Notes under the pieces: model-generated | Told to the model about the DNA's origin: nothing | What the model saw: the letters and a program-made list of their open reading frames with translations, nothing else | The model's database searches: none | NCBI RefSeq assembly: GCF_001544555.2 | Contig: NZ_FCOK02000002.1 | Span: 186,001-250,000 of the forward strand | Reading direction: 5' to 3' | Source of the DNA: Caballeronia udeis | GTDB taxonomy: Bacteria; Pseudomonadota; Gammaproteobacteria; Burkholderiales; Burkholderiaceae | DNA: 64,000 bases | Shown: positions 55,719 through 64,000 of the stretch, one piece after another | Numbering within the stretch: position 1 is the stretch's first letter | Layout: every line of letters starts with the position of its first letter | Program-made: the position numbers and the translations under genes

Positions 55719-56597
55719 CTATTTGAAGTCGAAGAAAAGAGTGAGGTCTTCCGGGTGTTGCATCAATGAATGAGACGAAATAACCGGCACTTCGTCCCAG
55801 AGCTTACGGATGGTGTGCTTCTCCAGATCCATCTCGCGCAACTTGTCTACAAGGCCGCTATACGCTTCAGTCAAGGTGGTCGACGCCGGATTGAGGTTGG
55901 ATACCACAACCACCCCGGTAGGCGCACAATCCAAAAGGAAAATCTTCAGATCTGGCCGATGAGCTCGCAGCAGCGGTACGATCTTCCAAACATCACCGGT
56001 CCACGCGCCCGCCCAATAGCCTTCTGATTCATCGCCAGGCTCGTGTGTGCGTAATGCCATCCGTGTGTTCGCCGGCAAGCAGTCATGCATAAAGATGACT
56101 GTCCGGCGATGACAAACGCGCTCAGTATTGAGAAAGTCTCGAAGGAGATATTCGCTCCGATGCATTCCATCAAGGAAGCAGATATCCGGACCTGCTTTGA
56201 AAATGGCCCGCAAATCGTGTTGATCGAAGTAAGCATCCGATGTCATCTGATAGAAATGCGTCTGCGTCCGGGCGCCGATCACATCCTCATCGAGCATGAA
56301 GTGCGGATCCACACATACAGCAGGACAACTGAAAGCCCTCACGGATCGGCCCAGATGCGTCCCAATTTCAAAGTAAGCCTTGGGGCGCAGTTGATCGTCA
56401 ACGAACTTGAAGAAATCGGTATAAAACACGCCAGCGGGCACGAGAGCCGAGTAATCCTGCAATAAATGCCTGTCAGGCGCTCGCTGCGAAGCGAGTGTCG
56501 GGGGAGGCTCGAGCACACTCTCACCAGTCGCTGGGGGTGAAACATCGGCCGCGGTGCGGCCCAACACGGCTTTTACAACGGCGGATATACCTGTCAT
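55719..56597 (-). CDS. Class I SAM-dependent methyltransferase (Methyltransf_24-like)
   Basis: A 292-residue protein. After a variable N-terminal 70 residues, YFEIGTHLGRSVRAF holds the SAM-binding motif I and is followed by VCVDPH. DICFLDGMHRSEYLLRDF and TVIFMHDCLP resemble the CmcI/Methyltransf_24 family, where the paired acidic residues and His may bind a metal. This fits methylation of a sugar or other small molecule rather than DNA. It lies on the same strand as the zinc-ribbon methyltransferase and the broken acyltransferase in the lower-GC insert. Confidence 0.78.
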   Translation of the reverse strand: MTGISAVVKAVLGRTAADVSPPATGESVLEPPPTLASQRAPDRHLLQDYSALVPAGVFYTDFFKFVDDQLRPKAYFEIGTHLGRSVRAFSCPAVCVDPHFMLDEDVIGARTQTHFYQMTSDAYFDQHDLRAIFKAGPDICFLDGMHRSEYLLRDFLNTERVCHRRTVIFMHDCLPANTRMALRTHEPGDESEGYWAGAWTGDVWKIVPLLRAHRPDLKIFLLDCAPTGVVVVSNLNPASTTLTEAYSGLVDKLREMDLEKHTIRKLWDEVPVISSHSLMQHPEDLTLFFDFK

Positions 56598-57069
56598 AGC
56601 ATTCTCATCCTCTCGCTTATGGGACTTGGCTGTTGAAATATCTGTGCCTGATAGTTAAACCGTTTGCCGGACCGATGCAGCACCATTCTCGATTGCGATT
56701 CCCTCTGCCCGATGACTTAAAAGAAACGACACGGTACGTATCAACGAATAATCAAGCCTGCGACCAGACCGAAGAATGTGCGAAAACCGGTCCGGCAGCT
56801 TCCCGGTCTTTCATGCATTCGCAAATTATTGCGGTCCGCTCGGTCCAGAATCTCACCCGTTGAGTGGTAATCATCTTACATATAGCGCTGCGCCCATCCT
56901 GTCTCAATACCGAGTATATTCGCAGCGAAAAATTCCAATGTCTCTGACGTTAGTTTCGAAAAATGCGTGTTTTCCTACTGCCTGTTTAGCATGCGAAACG
57001 TTATAAGAACCAGTACGCAAACACTTATCCAATCAGGCTGGAACAAGATGCTCGCGCTGTGACCGCTAC
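56598..57069. other. Intergenic region between the methyltransferase and apaH
   Basis: A 472-bp region, more AT-rich than the core genes. Short frames in both strands show no motifs. It probably contains the promoter for the methyltransferase gene and the apaH terminator region; no clear hairpin was found. Confidence 0.5.
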
Positions 57070-57924
57070 TCAATCAACAACCGCGCGGCAATTTGAGCAT
57101 TCCACTTGCGTCACTGTCCGTTCGGCCGGATCGCTTGCCAGGCGCACCGCTGTCAACTCTTCTCCCCAGACACAGCCTGAATCGAGGCCGATGACGTTAT
57201 CGCGGACGATAAGACCCAACGCTGCCCAGTGGCCGAACACGACCGTGATGTCTGATGTCCCACGCGACGGCACGTCGAACCAGGGCATGAAACCCGGAGG
57301 CGCAGAATCCACGGCGCCGCTGGACGAGAAGTCCATGTCGCCTTCGGCGGAGCAGAAGCGCAGGCGCGTCAACGCATTGCACACCACGCGCAGCCGGTCG
57401 CTGCCCTTGAGCTTGGGTTTCCAGCGGGTCGGCTCGTTGCCGTAGAGGCTCGCGAGCGTTTCTTTCCAGTTCGGCGCCCGGAGCGCGCGCTGGAATTCAT
57501 CGGCGAGTTCTAGCGTCGTTGCCACGTCCCATTGCGGCAGGACGCCCGCATGAACCATCAGCATGCCGTGAGCGAAATGCGCGATCGGGCGGTGCCGGAC
57601 CCAGTCGAGGAGATCAGCGGCGTCAGGGGCTGCCAGGATGTCGTCGATGGTGTCGCCTTTTTTCGACTTCCGGATACCCGCCGATACGGACAGCAGATGC
57701 AGGTCATGATTACCGAGAACGGCGACGGCACGGTCGCCGAGCGCGATCAGGTCGCGCAGCGTGCCGAGCGATTCAGGGCCGCGATTGATGACGTCGCCGG
57801 CGAACCAGAGCGGGGTGGCGTCGCTCGGTGCCGCTTTCGTCAATAGACGCTGGAAAGCTTCGCGGCAACCCTGGATATCACCGAATGCGAGGGGTGGGGA
57901 GTATTGCGCAGGGGAAAGCAGCAT
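57070..57924 (-). CDS. apaH: Symmetrical bis(5'-nucleosyl)-tetraphosphatase
   Basis: ApaH hydrolyses Ap4A and related alarmones to two ADP and also affects capped RNAs. The 284-residue metallophosphatase has FGDIQGCREAFQRLL (metal-binding DxxGC, about 15-22), FAGDVINRGPESLGTLRDL (about 44-60), VLGNHDLHLLSV (GNHD, about 73-80) and VHAGVLPQWD (about 130). The start codon directly precedes the first strand. It is divergent from the rml operon and upstream of a polysaccharide insert. Confidence 0.93.
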   Translation of the reverse strand: MLLSPAQYSPPLAFGDIQGCREAFQRLLTKAAPSDATPLWFAGDVINRGPESLGTLRDLIALGDRAVAVLGNHDLHLLSVSAGIRKSKKGDTIDDILAAPDAADLLDWVRHRPIAHFAHGMLMVHAGVLPQWDVATTLELADEFQRALRAPNWKETLASLYGNEPTRWKPKLKGSDRLRVVCNALTRLRFCSAEGDMDFSSSGAVDSAPPGFMPWFDVPSRGTSDITVVFGHWAALGLIVRDNVIGLDSGCVWGEELTAVRLASDPAERTVTQVECSNCRAVVD

Positions 57925-58346
57925 AAGTGAGGCAATTGGCTACAAATCGGTGAATGAGTGTCGGAGGACGCGGGTGTGTCCGCCGATGGCCGCCAGTCGT
58001 GCGGGCGCGATGACGTCACAAACGACTAGTTTAACTGCCAAATTTCTTTGAGGTAGGCAGGTATTGCGCCGTTGCGGTTTCAAGGACAAGTGGGTGTCGT
58101 TTGAATTGGTGCGCGAAATGACTGACGAGCGTTCGCGAGGCGCTCCAGTCCGCTCAGCAGGATTGCTGCCTGATGACGCAAGACTCCCGGGCTGCCGGGC
58201 GGATAGTCGTAACGTCACCTGTGATATCTTCGTGACAACACACAGTAGCTGGTGAATCTCCGATTGTGCAGGTGTCTCTTCGACTCGCGCTTCGATGGTT
58301 CGCGGCAACCAAATCTGTTAATTAACTTTTTTCGCGCAGAAATTAC
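57925..58346. other. Divergent intergenic region between apaH and rmlB
   Basis: A 422-bp region with no supported gene. The last 30 bp before the rmlB ATG are AT-rich (TTAATTAACTTTTTT at 58317-58331). It presumably holds promoters for apaH and for the rml operon; no distinct operator is visible. Confidence 0.5.
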
Positions 58347-59414
58347 ATGATTCTAGTGACTGGCGGCGCCGGCTTTATCGGCTCTAACTTCGTGCTTGAT
58401 TGGCTGCACGGTTCAGACGAAGCGGTACTGAACGTCGACGCGCTGACGTACGCAGGCAATCTCGGTACGCTCAAATCGCAGCAGGGAAATCCCCGGCATA
58501 TATTCGCCCGCGCGAATATTTGCGACCGCGCCGCAATGGACGCGCTGCTCGCGGAGCACCGGCCGCGCGCCATCTTGCACTTTGCGGCCGAGAGCCACGT
58601 CGATCGGTCTATTCATGGGCCGGCGGATTTCGTGCAGACCAATGTGGTGGGTACGTTCACGTTGCTGGAAGCGACTCGCGCTTATTGGACAACTTTGCCC
58701 GAAGCGGAAAAGACCTCCTTCCGCTTTCTGCATGTTTCGACGGATGAGGTGTTCGGATCGCTCTCCGCTACCGATCCTCAGTTCTCCGAGACCACGCCTT
58801 ACGCGCCCAACAGCCCTTATTCCGCCACGAAGGCCGGCTCGGATCATCTGGTCCGCGCCTATCACCACACGTATGGTCTGCCGGTCCTCACGACCAACTG
58901 CTCGAATAACTACGGGCCATATCAATTCCCGGAAAAACTCATTCCGCTGATGATCGCCAATGCGATGGCGGGCAAGCCGCTGCCGGTATATGGCGACGGC
59001 CAGAACGTGCGCGACTGGCTATATGTTGGCGACCACTGCAGCGCGATTCGCGAAGTGCTCGCACGCGGAAAGCCGGGAGAGACCTACAACGTCGGCGGCT
59101 GGAACGAGAAGAAGAACCTTGAAGTCGTGCACACACTTTGCGACTTGCTCGACCGCTTCAAGCCGAAATCGAACGGCTCTTATCGTGATCAGATCACGTA
59201 TGTGACAGACCGGCCGGGGCATGACCGGCGTTATGCCATCGACGCTCGCAAGCTTGAGCGCGAGCTTGGATGGAAGCCGGCGGAGACATTCGAAACCGGC
59301 CTGGAAAAGACTGTCCGGTGGTATCTCGACAACCAGGAATGGTCCGACAATGTGGCCTCCGGTGAATACCTGAAGTGGGTCGAAACCAACTACGCGCAGC
59401 GTGCGCATAACTGA
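58347..59414 (+). CDS. rmlB: dTDP-glucose 4,6-dehydratase
   Basis: RmlB performs the second step of dTDP-L-rhamnose synthesis, making the 4-keto-6-deoxy intermediate. The 355-residue product starts [16 protein letters not shown] (NAD-binding GxxGxxG), has [12 protein letters not shown] near 80, [10 protein letters not shown] with Thr-Asp-Glu near 133-136 (the catalytic triad Tyr-Lys with [12 protein letters not shown] near 157-165), and [17 protein letters not shown] near 190. It begins the rmlBACD cluster; rmlA starts 12 bp after its stop. Confidence 0.96.
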   Translation: MILVTGGAGFIGSNFVLDWLHGSDEAVLNVDALTYAGNLGTLKSQQGNPRHIFARANICDRAAMDALLAEHRPRAILHFAAESHVDRSIHGPADFVQTNVVGTFTLLEATRAYWTTLPEAEKTSFRFLHVSTDEVFGSLSATDPQFSETTPYAPNSPYSATKAGSDHLVRAYHHTYGLPVLTTNCSNNYGPYQFPEKLIPLMIANAMAGKPLPVYGDGQNVRDWLYVGDHCSAIREVLARGKPGETYNVGGWNEKKNLEVVHTLCDLLDRFKPKSNGSYRDQITYVTDRPGHDRRYAIDARKLERELGWKPAETFETGLEKTVRWYLDNQEWSDNVASGEYLKWVETNYAQRAHN

Positions 59415-59426
59415 CAGGAATTGACC

Positions 59427-60320
59427 ATGGCACGCAAGGGCATCATTCTCGCCGGCGGTTCGGGAACACGGCTTTATCCGATTACGCATGTCGTCTCAAA
59501 GCAGCTCTTGCCTGTGTACGACAAGCCGATGATCTACTACCCGCTTTCTACGCTGATGATCGCGGGTATTCGTGACGTGTTGATCATCTCTACTCCGCAA
59601 GACACGCCGCGATTCGAGGCGATGCTCGGCGACGGCAGTCAATGGGGCATGAATATTCGCTACGAAGTGCAGCCGTCGCCCGACGGGCTGGCGCAGGCGT
59701 TCATTATCGGCAAGGAATTCATCGGCAACGATCCGTCGGCGCTGATCCTCGGCGACAACATCTTTTATGGCCACGATCTCGTGAAGCAACTCGAGCGCGC
59801 GGATGCTCGTAGCGATTGTGCGACCGTATTTGCCTATCACGTCCAGGATCCTGAGCGTTATGGCGTGGTGGAGTTCGACAAGCAGTTTCGTGCGGTATCT
59901 ATTGAAGAAAAGCCCGTGAAGCCGCGTTCGAACTACGCGGTTACCGGACTTTATTTCTACGACAACCAGGTCTGCGACATTGCCGCCGATATCAAGCCGT
60001 CACCGCGCGGCGAGCTCGAAATCACAGACGTGAATTCCCGCTATCTTGAGCAGAAAAAACTGACTGTCGAGATCATGGGACGTGGTTTTGCATGGCTCGA
60101 TACCGGGACGCACGACTCGCTCATCGAAGCGGCCACGTTCATCGCGACGCTGCAAAAACGGCAGGGCCTGGTGGTCGCGTGCCCCGAGGAAATCGCCTAT
60201 CGTCGAGCGTGGATTGATGACGAGCAGTTACTCAAGCTCGCCCGGCCGCTCGCGAAGAACGCGTACGGACAGTACCTTCTCAACCTACCAAACGATCAAG
60301 TCGCATGGCCATTCAAGTAA
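59427..60320 (+). CDS. rmlA: Glucose-1-phosphate thymidylyltransferase
   Basis: RmlA makes dTDP-glucose from glucose-1-phosphate and dTTP, the first step of the rhamnose pathway. The 297-residue product has [17 protein letters not shown] with the nucleotide-binding GGx[19 protein letters not shown] near 30, [11 protein letters not shown] near 108-118, and [19 protein letters not shown] near 160-178. The ATG at 59427 has AGGA upstream; a TTG two codons earlier also starts the frame. It overlaps rmlC by 16 bp. dTDP-rhamnose probably inhibits it by feedback, as known for the family. Confidence 0.96.
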   Translation: MARKGIILAGGSGTRLYPITHVVSKQLLPVYDKPMIYYPLSTLMIAGIRDVLIISTPQDTPRFEAMLGDGSQWGMNIRYEVQPSPDGLAQAFIIGKEFIGNDPSALILGDNIFYGHDLVKQLERADARSDCATVFAYHVQDPERYGVVEFDKQFRAVSIEEKPVKPRSNYAVTGLYFYDNQVCDIAADIKPSPRGELEITDVNSRYLEQKKLTVEIMGRGFAWLDTGTHDSLIEAATFIATLQKRQGLVVACPEEIAYRRAWIDDEQLLKLARPLAKNAYGQYLLNLPNDQVAWPFK

Positions 60321-60856
60321 CCGCTACCGCGCTGCCCGAAGTCAAGATGGTCGAACCGAAAGTGTTCGGCGATGCCCGGGGCTACTTCTACGAAAGCTTT
60401 AACGGCCGAGAGTTCTCGGACCAGGTAGGGGTGGACGTTCAGTTCGTGCAGGACAACCATTCGCGCTCGGCCAGGGGCGTATTGCGCGGCCTGCATTATC
60501 AGATCGACCACGCGCAGGGAAAACTCGTGCGCGTGGTGGAAGGCGAAGTATTCGATGTGGCTGTCGATATCCGCAAAAGCTCGCCGAATTTTGGCAAGTG
60601 GGTGGGCGTTCATTTGTCGGAGGCGAACCATCGGCAACTGTGGGTGCCACCGGGCTTTGCGCATGGGTTTGTCGTGTTGTCGGAGTCGGCGCAGTTTCTC
60701 TACAAGACGACGGACTACTGGTATCCGGCGCACGAGCGCAGCATCGTCTGGAACGATCCGGAAATAGGAATCGAGTGGCCAATAGATTTCGAACCGTTGC
60801 TGGCGGCGAAGGACGCAGCAGGCAAACGACTGTCAGAAGCCGATCATTTTGCGTGA
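60305..60856 (+). CDS. rmlC: dTDP-4-dehydrorhamnose 3,5-epimerase
   Basis: RmlC epimerises the 4-keto sugar at C3 and C5. The 183-residue cupin-fold enzyme has [17 protein letters not shown], the catalytic-His motif [20 protein letters not shown] near 60-78, and [16 protein letters not shown] near 115-130. It starts within the end of rmlA and ends just before rmlD, so the four genes are coupled. Confidence 0.96.
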   Translation: MAIQVTATALPEVKMVEPKVFGDARGYFYESFNGREFSDQVGVDVQFVQDNHSRSARGVLRGLHYQIDHAQGKLVRVVEGEVFDVAVDIRKSSPNFGKWVGVHLSEANHRQLWVPPGFAHGFVVLSESAQFLYKTTDYWYPAHERSIVWNDPEIGIEWPIDFEPLLAAKDAAGKRLSEADHFA

Positions 60857-60866
60857 GGGAATGGGA

Positions 60867-61754
60867 ATGAGCACACGCAAGCAAGCGACCATTTTGCTGA
60901 CTGGAGTCAATGGACAAGTTGGGTTCGAACTAGCGCGGAGTCTGCAAGGATTGGGGAAAGTGGTCGCGCTCGATCGCAATCATCTCGATCTTGGCGATCT
61001 CGATCAGGTGAGGCGAGTCGTCCGTGAGGTGAAACCGACGCTGATTGTCAATCCCGCTGCTTATACCGCCGTTGATAAAGCCGAAACCGACGCGGCCACG
61101 TGCTTGCGCGCGAACGCGGAAGCACCGGGCGTGATCGCGGAGGAGGCCAAGCGTTTAGGCGCCGCGTTGGTTCACTACTCCACCGATTATGTTTTCGACG
61201 GCGCCAAGGACGGTCCCTATGAGGAAACCGACCTGACGAATCCGCAAAACGTTTATGGCAGAAGCAAGCTGGCCGGTGAGCAGGCCATCGCAGCGTCCGG
61301 TTGTGATCATCTGATTTTTCGCACGAGCTGGGTGTATGGCACGCGTGGTAAGAATTTTTTGCTGACAATGCTGAGACTTGGTGCTGAACGTAACGAGTTG
61401 AGCGTCGTCGCGGATCAGTTCGGCGCGCCTACGTGGGCGACCACGATTGCCGCGTTGTCCGCGCACGTGTTGTCTCAAGCGGCGGCTGGTACCAGCAATT
61501 GGTGGCACGAGAACTCGGGCGTGTATCACCTTACGGCATCTGGCTCGACGTCGTGGCACGGGTTTGCTCAAGCGATCTTCGACAACTCGTCGCTTGAAAA
61601 GAAGCCTTCGGTGACTCCGATTCCAGCAGCTTCATACCCAACGCCTGCGGCGCGACCAGCCAACTCGCGTATGTCCAACGAAAAGCTGTTCACAGCTTTT
61701 GGCTTAAAGGCACCCGACTGGGACGATGCACTGCGCATCTGCATGACGAGATAA
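60867..61754 (+). CDS. rmlD: dTDP-4-dehydrorhamnose reductase
   Basis: RmlD reduces the 4-keto group with NAD(P)H, giving dTDP-L-rhamnose. The 295-residue product has the Rossmann LLTGVNGQVGFELAR near residues 10-24, NPAAYTAVDKAETD near 65, VHYSTDYVFDGAKDGPY near 100 and NVYGRSKLAGEQAI near 130 with the YxxxK pair. GAGGG lies 8 bp before the ATG at 60867; ATG 60861 is possible. It completes the rmlBACD operon. Confidence 0.95.
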   Translation: MSTRKQATILLTGVNGQVGFELARSLQGLGKVVALDRNHLDLGDLDQVRRVVREVKPTLIVNPAAYTAVDKAETDAATCLRANAEAPGVIAEEAKRLGAALVHYSTDYVFDGAKDGPYEETDLTNPQNVYGRSKLAGEQAIAASGCDHLIFRTSWVYGTRGKNFLLTMLRLGAERNELSVVADQFGAPTWATTIAALSAHVLSQAAAGTSNWWHENSGVYHLTASGSTSWHGFAQAIFDNSSLEKKPSVTPIPAASYPTPAARPANSRMSNEKLFTAFGLKAPDWDDALRICMTR

Positions 61755-61881
61755 TAGATGGCTGAGCGAGTCAGTTTTTGAAACCATATCTCGCGACGAT
61801 TTCAATCTCACCGAGCTTGCACAGCGCGTTATAGTTTATTGAAACGGGATGATCCAATGAACCGAGTGCTCGGCATTGGGA

Positions 61882-62526
61882 TCATCTTGATTCTGAGGGC
61901 ATGCAACGTTTGAGTATCAACGCAGTAAGCATTTCCACCGATTGTTCAGCCGATTGACTATCGGTATTCAGAAGCAGGGCGGGTGCAAGCGGCTCTTCAT
62001 AACCCGAAGACACTCCGGTAAATTCCTGAATTTCTCCGCGCCTTGCTTGAGCGTAATGGCCTTTGGGATCCCGTCGCTGGCACACCAGCGACGGACAGCG
62101 GCAATAAACTTCAAGGAAGTCGTCGGGACCCAGCAACTGCTTTATCCGTTCACGCGTCTCGCGAATAGGCGAAACCAGCGCAACAATAATGACGAAGCCG
62201 CACTCGATAAACAGCTTGGCCGTTTCGGCGACGCGACGGACGTTCTCATTACGGTCCGCATCAGAAAACCCTAGATCAGCGCATAAGCCGAGGCGTATGT
62301 TGTCGCCGTCAAGGATCGCGGTCTGTATGCCCAGGGCATAAAGGTTTTGTGCGGTTGCGTCAGCAATAGTGGATTTGCCTGAGCCAGGCATGCCCGTCAG
62401 CCATACGATTGCACCGCGGTGACCGTTTCTCGCCTCACGACTCGCGCGTGTGACAGTTGTTGTCTGCTTGACCACATGTAGGGGCGGACAAGCAGTGGCA
62501 ATTTCAAGATTTCGACGATGCGTCAT
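61882..62526 (-). CDS. cysC: Adenylylsulfate (APS) kinase
   Basis: CysC phosphorylates APS to PAPS, the sulfate donor. The 214-residue product has the P-loop LTGMPGSGKSTIADA near residues 42-52, LDGDNIRLGLCADLGFSDAD near 73-90, and QRRDPKGHYAQARRGEI near 150. It is a stand-alone form without the CysN domain and without neighbouring cysD/N. It lies in the polysaccharide region between rmlD and gmd on the opposite strand. A role in making PAPS for sulfated surface sugars is possible; reductive sulfur assimilation is the alternative. Confidence 0.9.
   Translation of the reverse strand: MTHRRNLEIATACPPLHVVKQTTTVTRASREARNGHRGAIVWLTGMPGSGKSTIADATAQNLYALGIQTAILDGDNIRLGLCADLGFSDADRNENVRRVAETAKLFIECGFVIIVALVSPIRETRERIKQLLGPDDFLEVYCRCPSLVCQRRDPKGHYAQARRGEIQEFTGVSSGYEEPLAPALLLNTDSQSAEQSVEMLTALILKRCMPSESR

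Positions 62527-64000
<1,474 letters not shown>

Overview
The window is a GC-rich, densely coded chromosomal segment of a Betaproteobacterium of the family Burkholderiaceae, most likely Burkholderia sensu lato (Paraburkholderia or Caballeronia type). This rests on family-level recognition of the proteins and on gene order: murJ-SirB1, lpxK-trm112-kdsB-adk, xseA-sodB, thiD next to rubredoxin, yqgE-ruvX-pyrR-pyrB-pyrC', and an rml cluster beside apaH. No rRNA, tRNA, CRISPR array or intact insertion sequence was seen.

Layout. 0.3-9.9 kb is core: MurJ, a SirB1-type protein, an SDR dehydrogenase, the envelope/nucleotide operon lpxK-trm112-kdsB-adk, xseA and sodB. 10.1-13.9 kb holds a TetR-controlled isochorismatase-like hydrolase/MFS efflux module with a perfect 15-bp inverted-repeat operator, then a small membrane protein. 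14.2-24.9 kb is a signalling block: a LytS/LytTR two-component pair, a TPR/ATP-grasp protein beside a DUF3857-transglutaminase, a KaiC-like double ATPase with a hybrid histidine kinase, and a degenerate EAL protein.

25.1-26.1 kb is an unusual, almost exactly 1-kb palindromic repeat element with terminal inverted repeats, 40-bp tandem repeats on both sides (2 copies left, 4 right) and a G-quadruplex-prone tract. 26.1-35.5 kb is accessory metabolism and transport: two MFS exporters, a CaiB-type CoA transferase, GntR and LysR regulators, a DinB protein, an HCCA-isomerase-like DsbA-fold protein and a TAXI solute-binding protein. 36.2-40.4 kb has a BON protein, a 3-hydroxybutyrate oligomer hydrolase, a lipoprotein and an orphan VapB-type antitoxin. 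groES-groEL follows, with a sigma-32-like promoter and a CIRCE operator.

42.8-53.5 kb is housekeeping: DUF72, ThiD, rubredoxin, a FimL/ChpA-N-like protein, photolyase, YqgE-RuvX-PyrR-PyrB-PyrC' and an acyltransferase. 53.6-57.0 kb looks like an acquired insert: two methyltransferases around a frameshifted acyltransferase-3 pseudogene. After apaH, the surface-polysaccharide region starts with rmlBACD (dTDP-L-rhamnose), an APS kinase, a 0.9-kb AT-rich gap and gmd (GDP-mannose 4,6-dehydratase), which runs off the right edge.

Functionally, many genes serve the cell surface (MurJ, LpxK, KdsB, Rml, Gmd, the decayed acyltransferase). The rest cover nucleotide metabolism (Adk, Pyr), stress (SodB, GroESL, photolyase, ApaH) and signalling. 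The least understood parts are the palindromic element, the ATP-grasp/transglutaminase pair and the KaiC-kinase pair.
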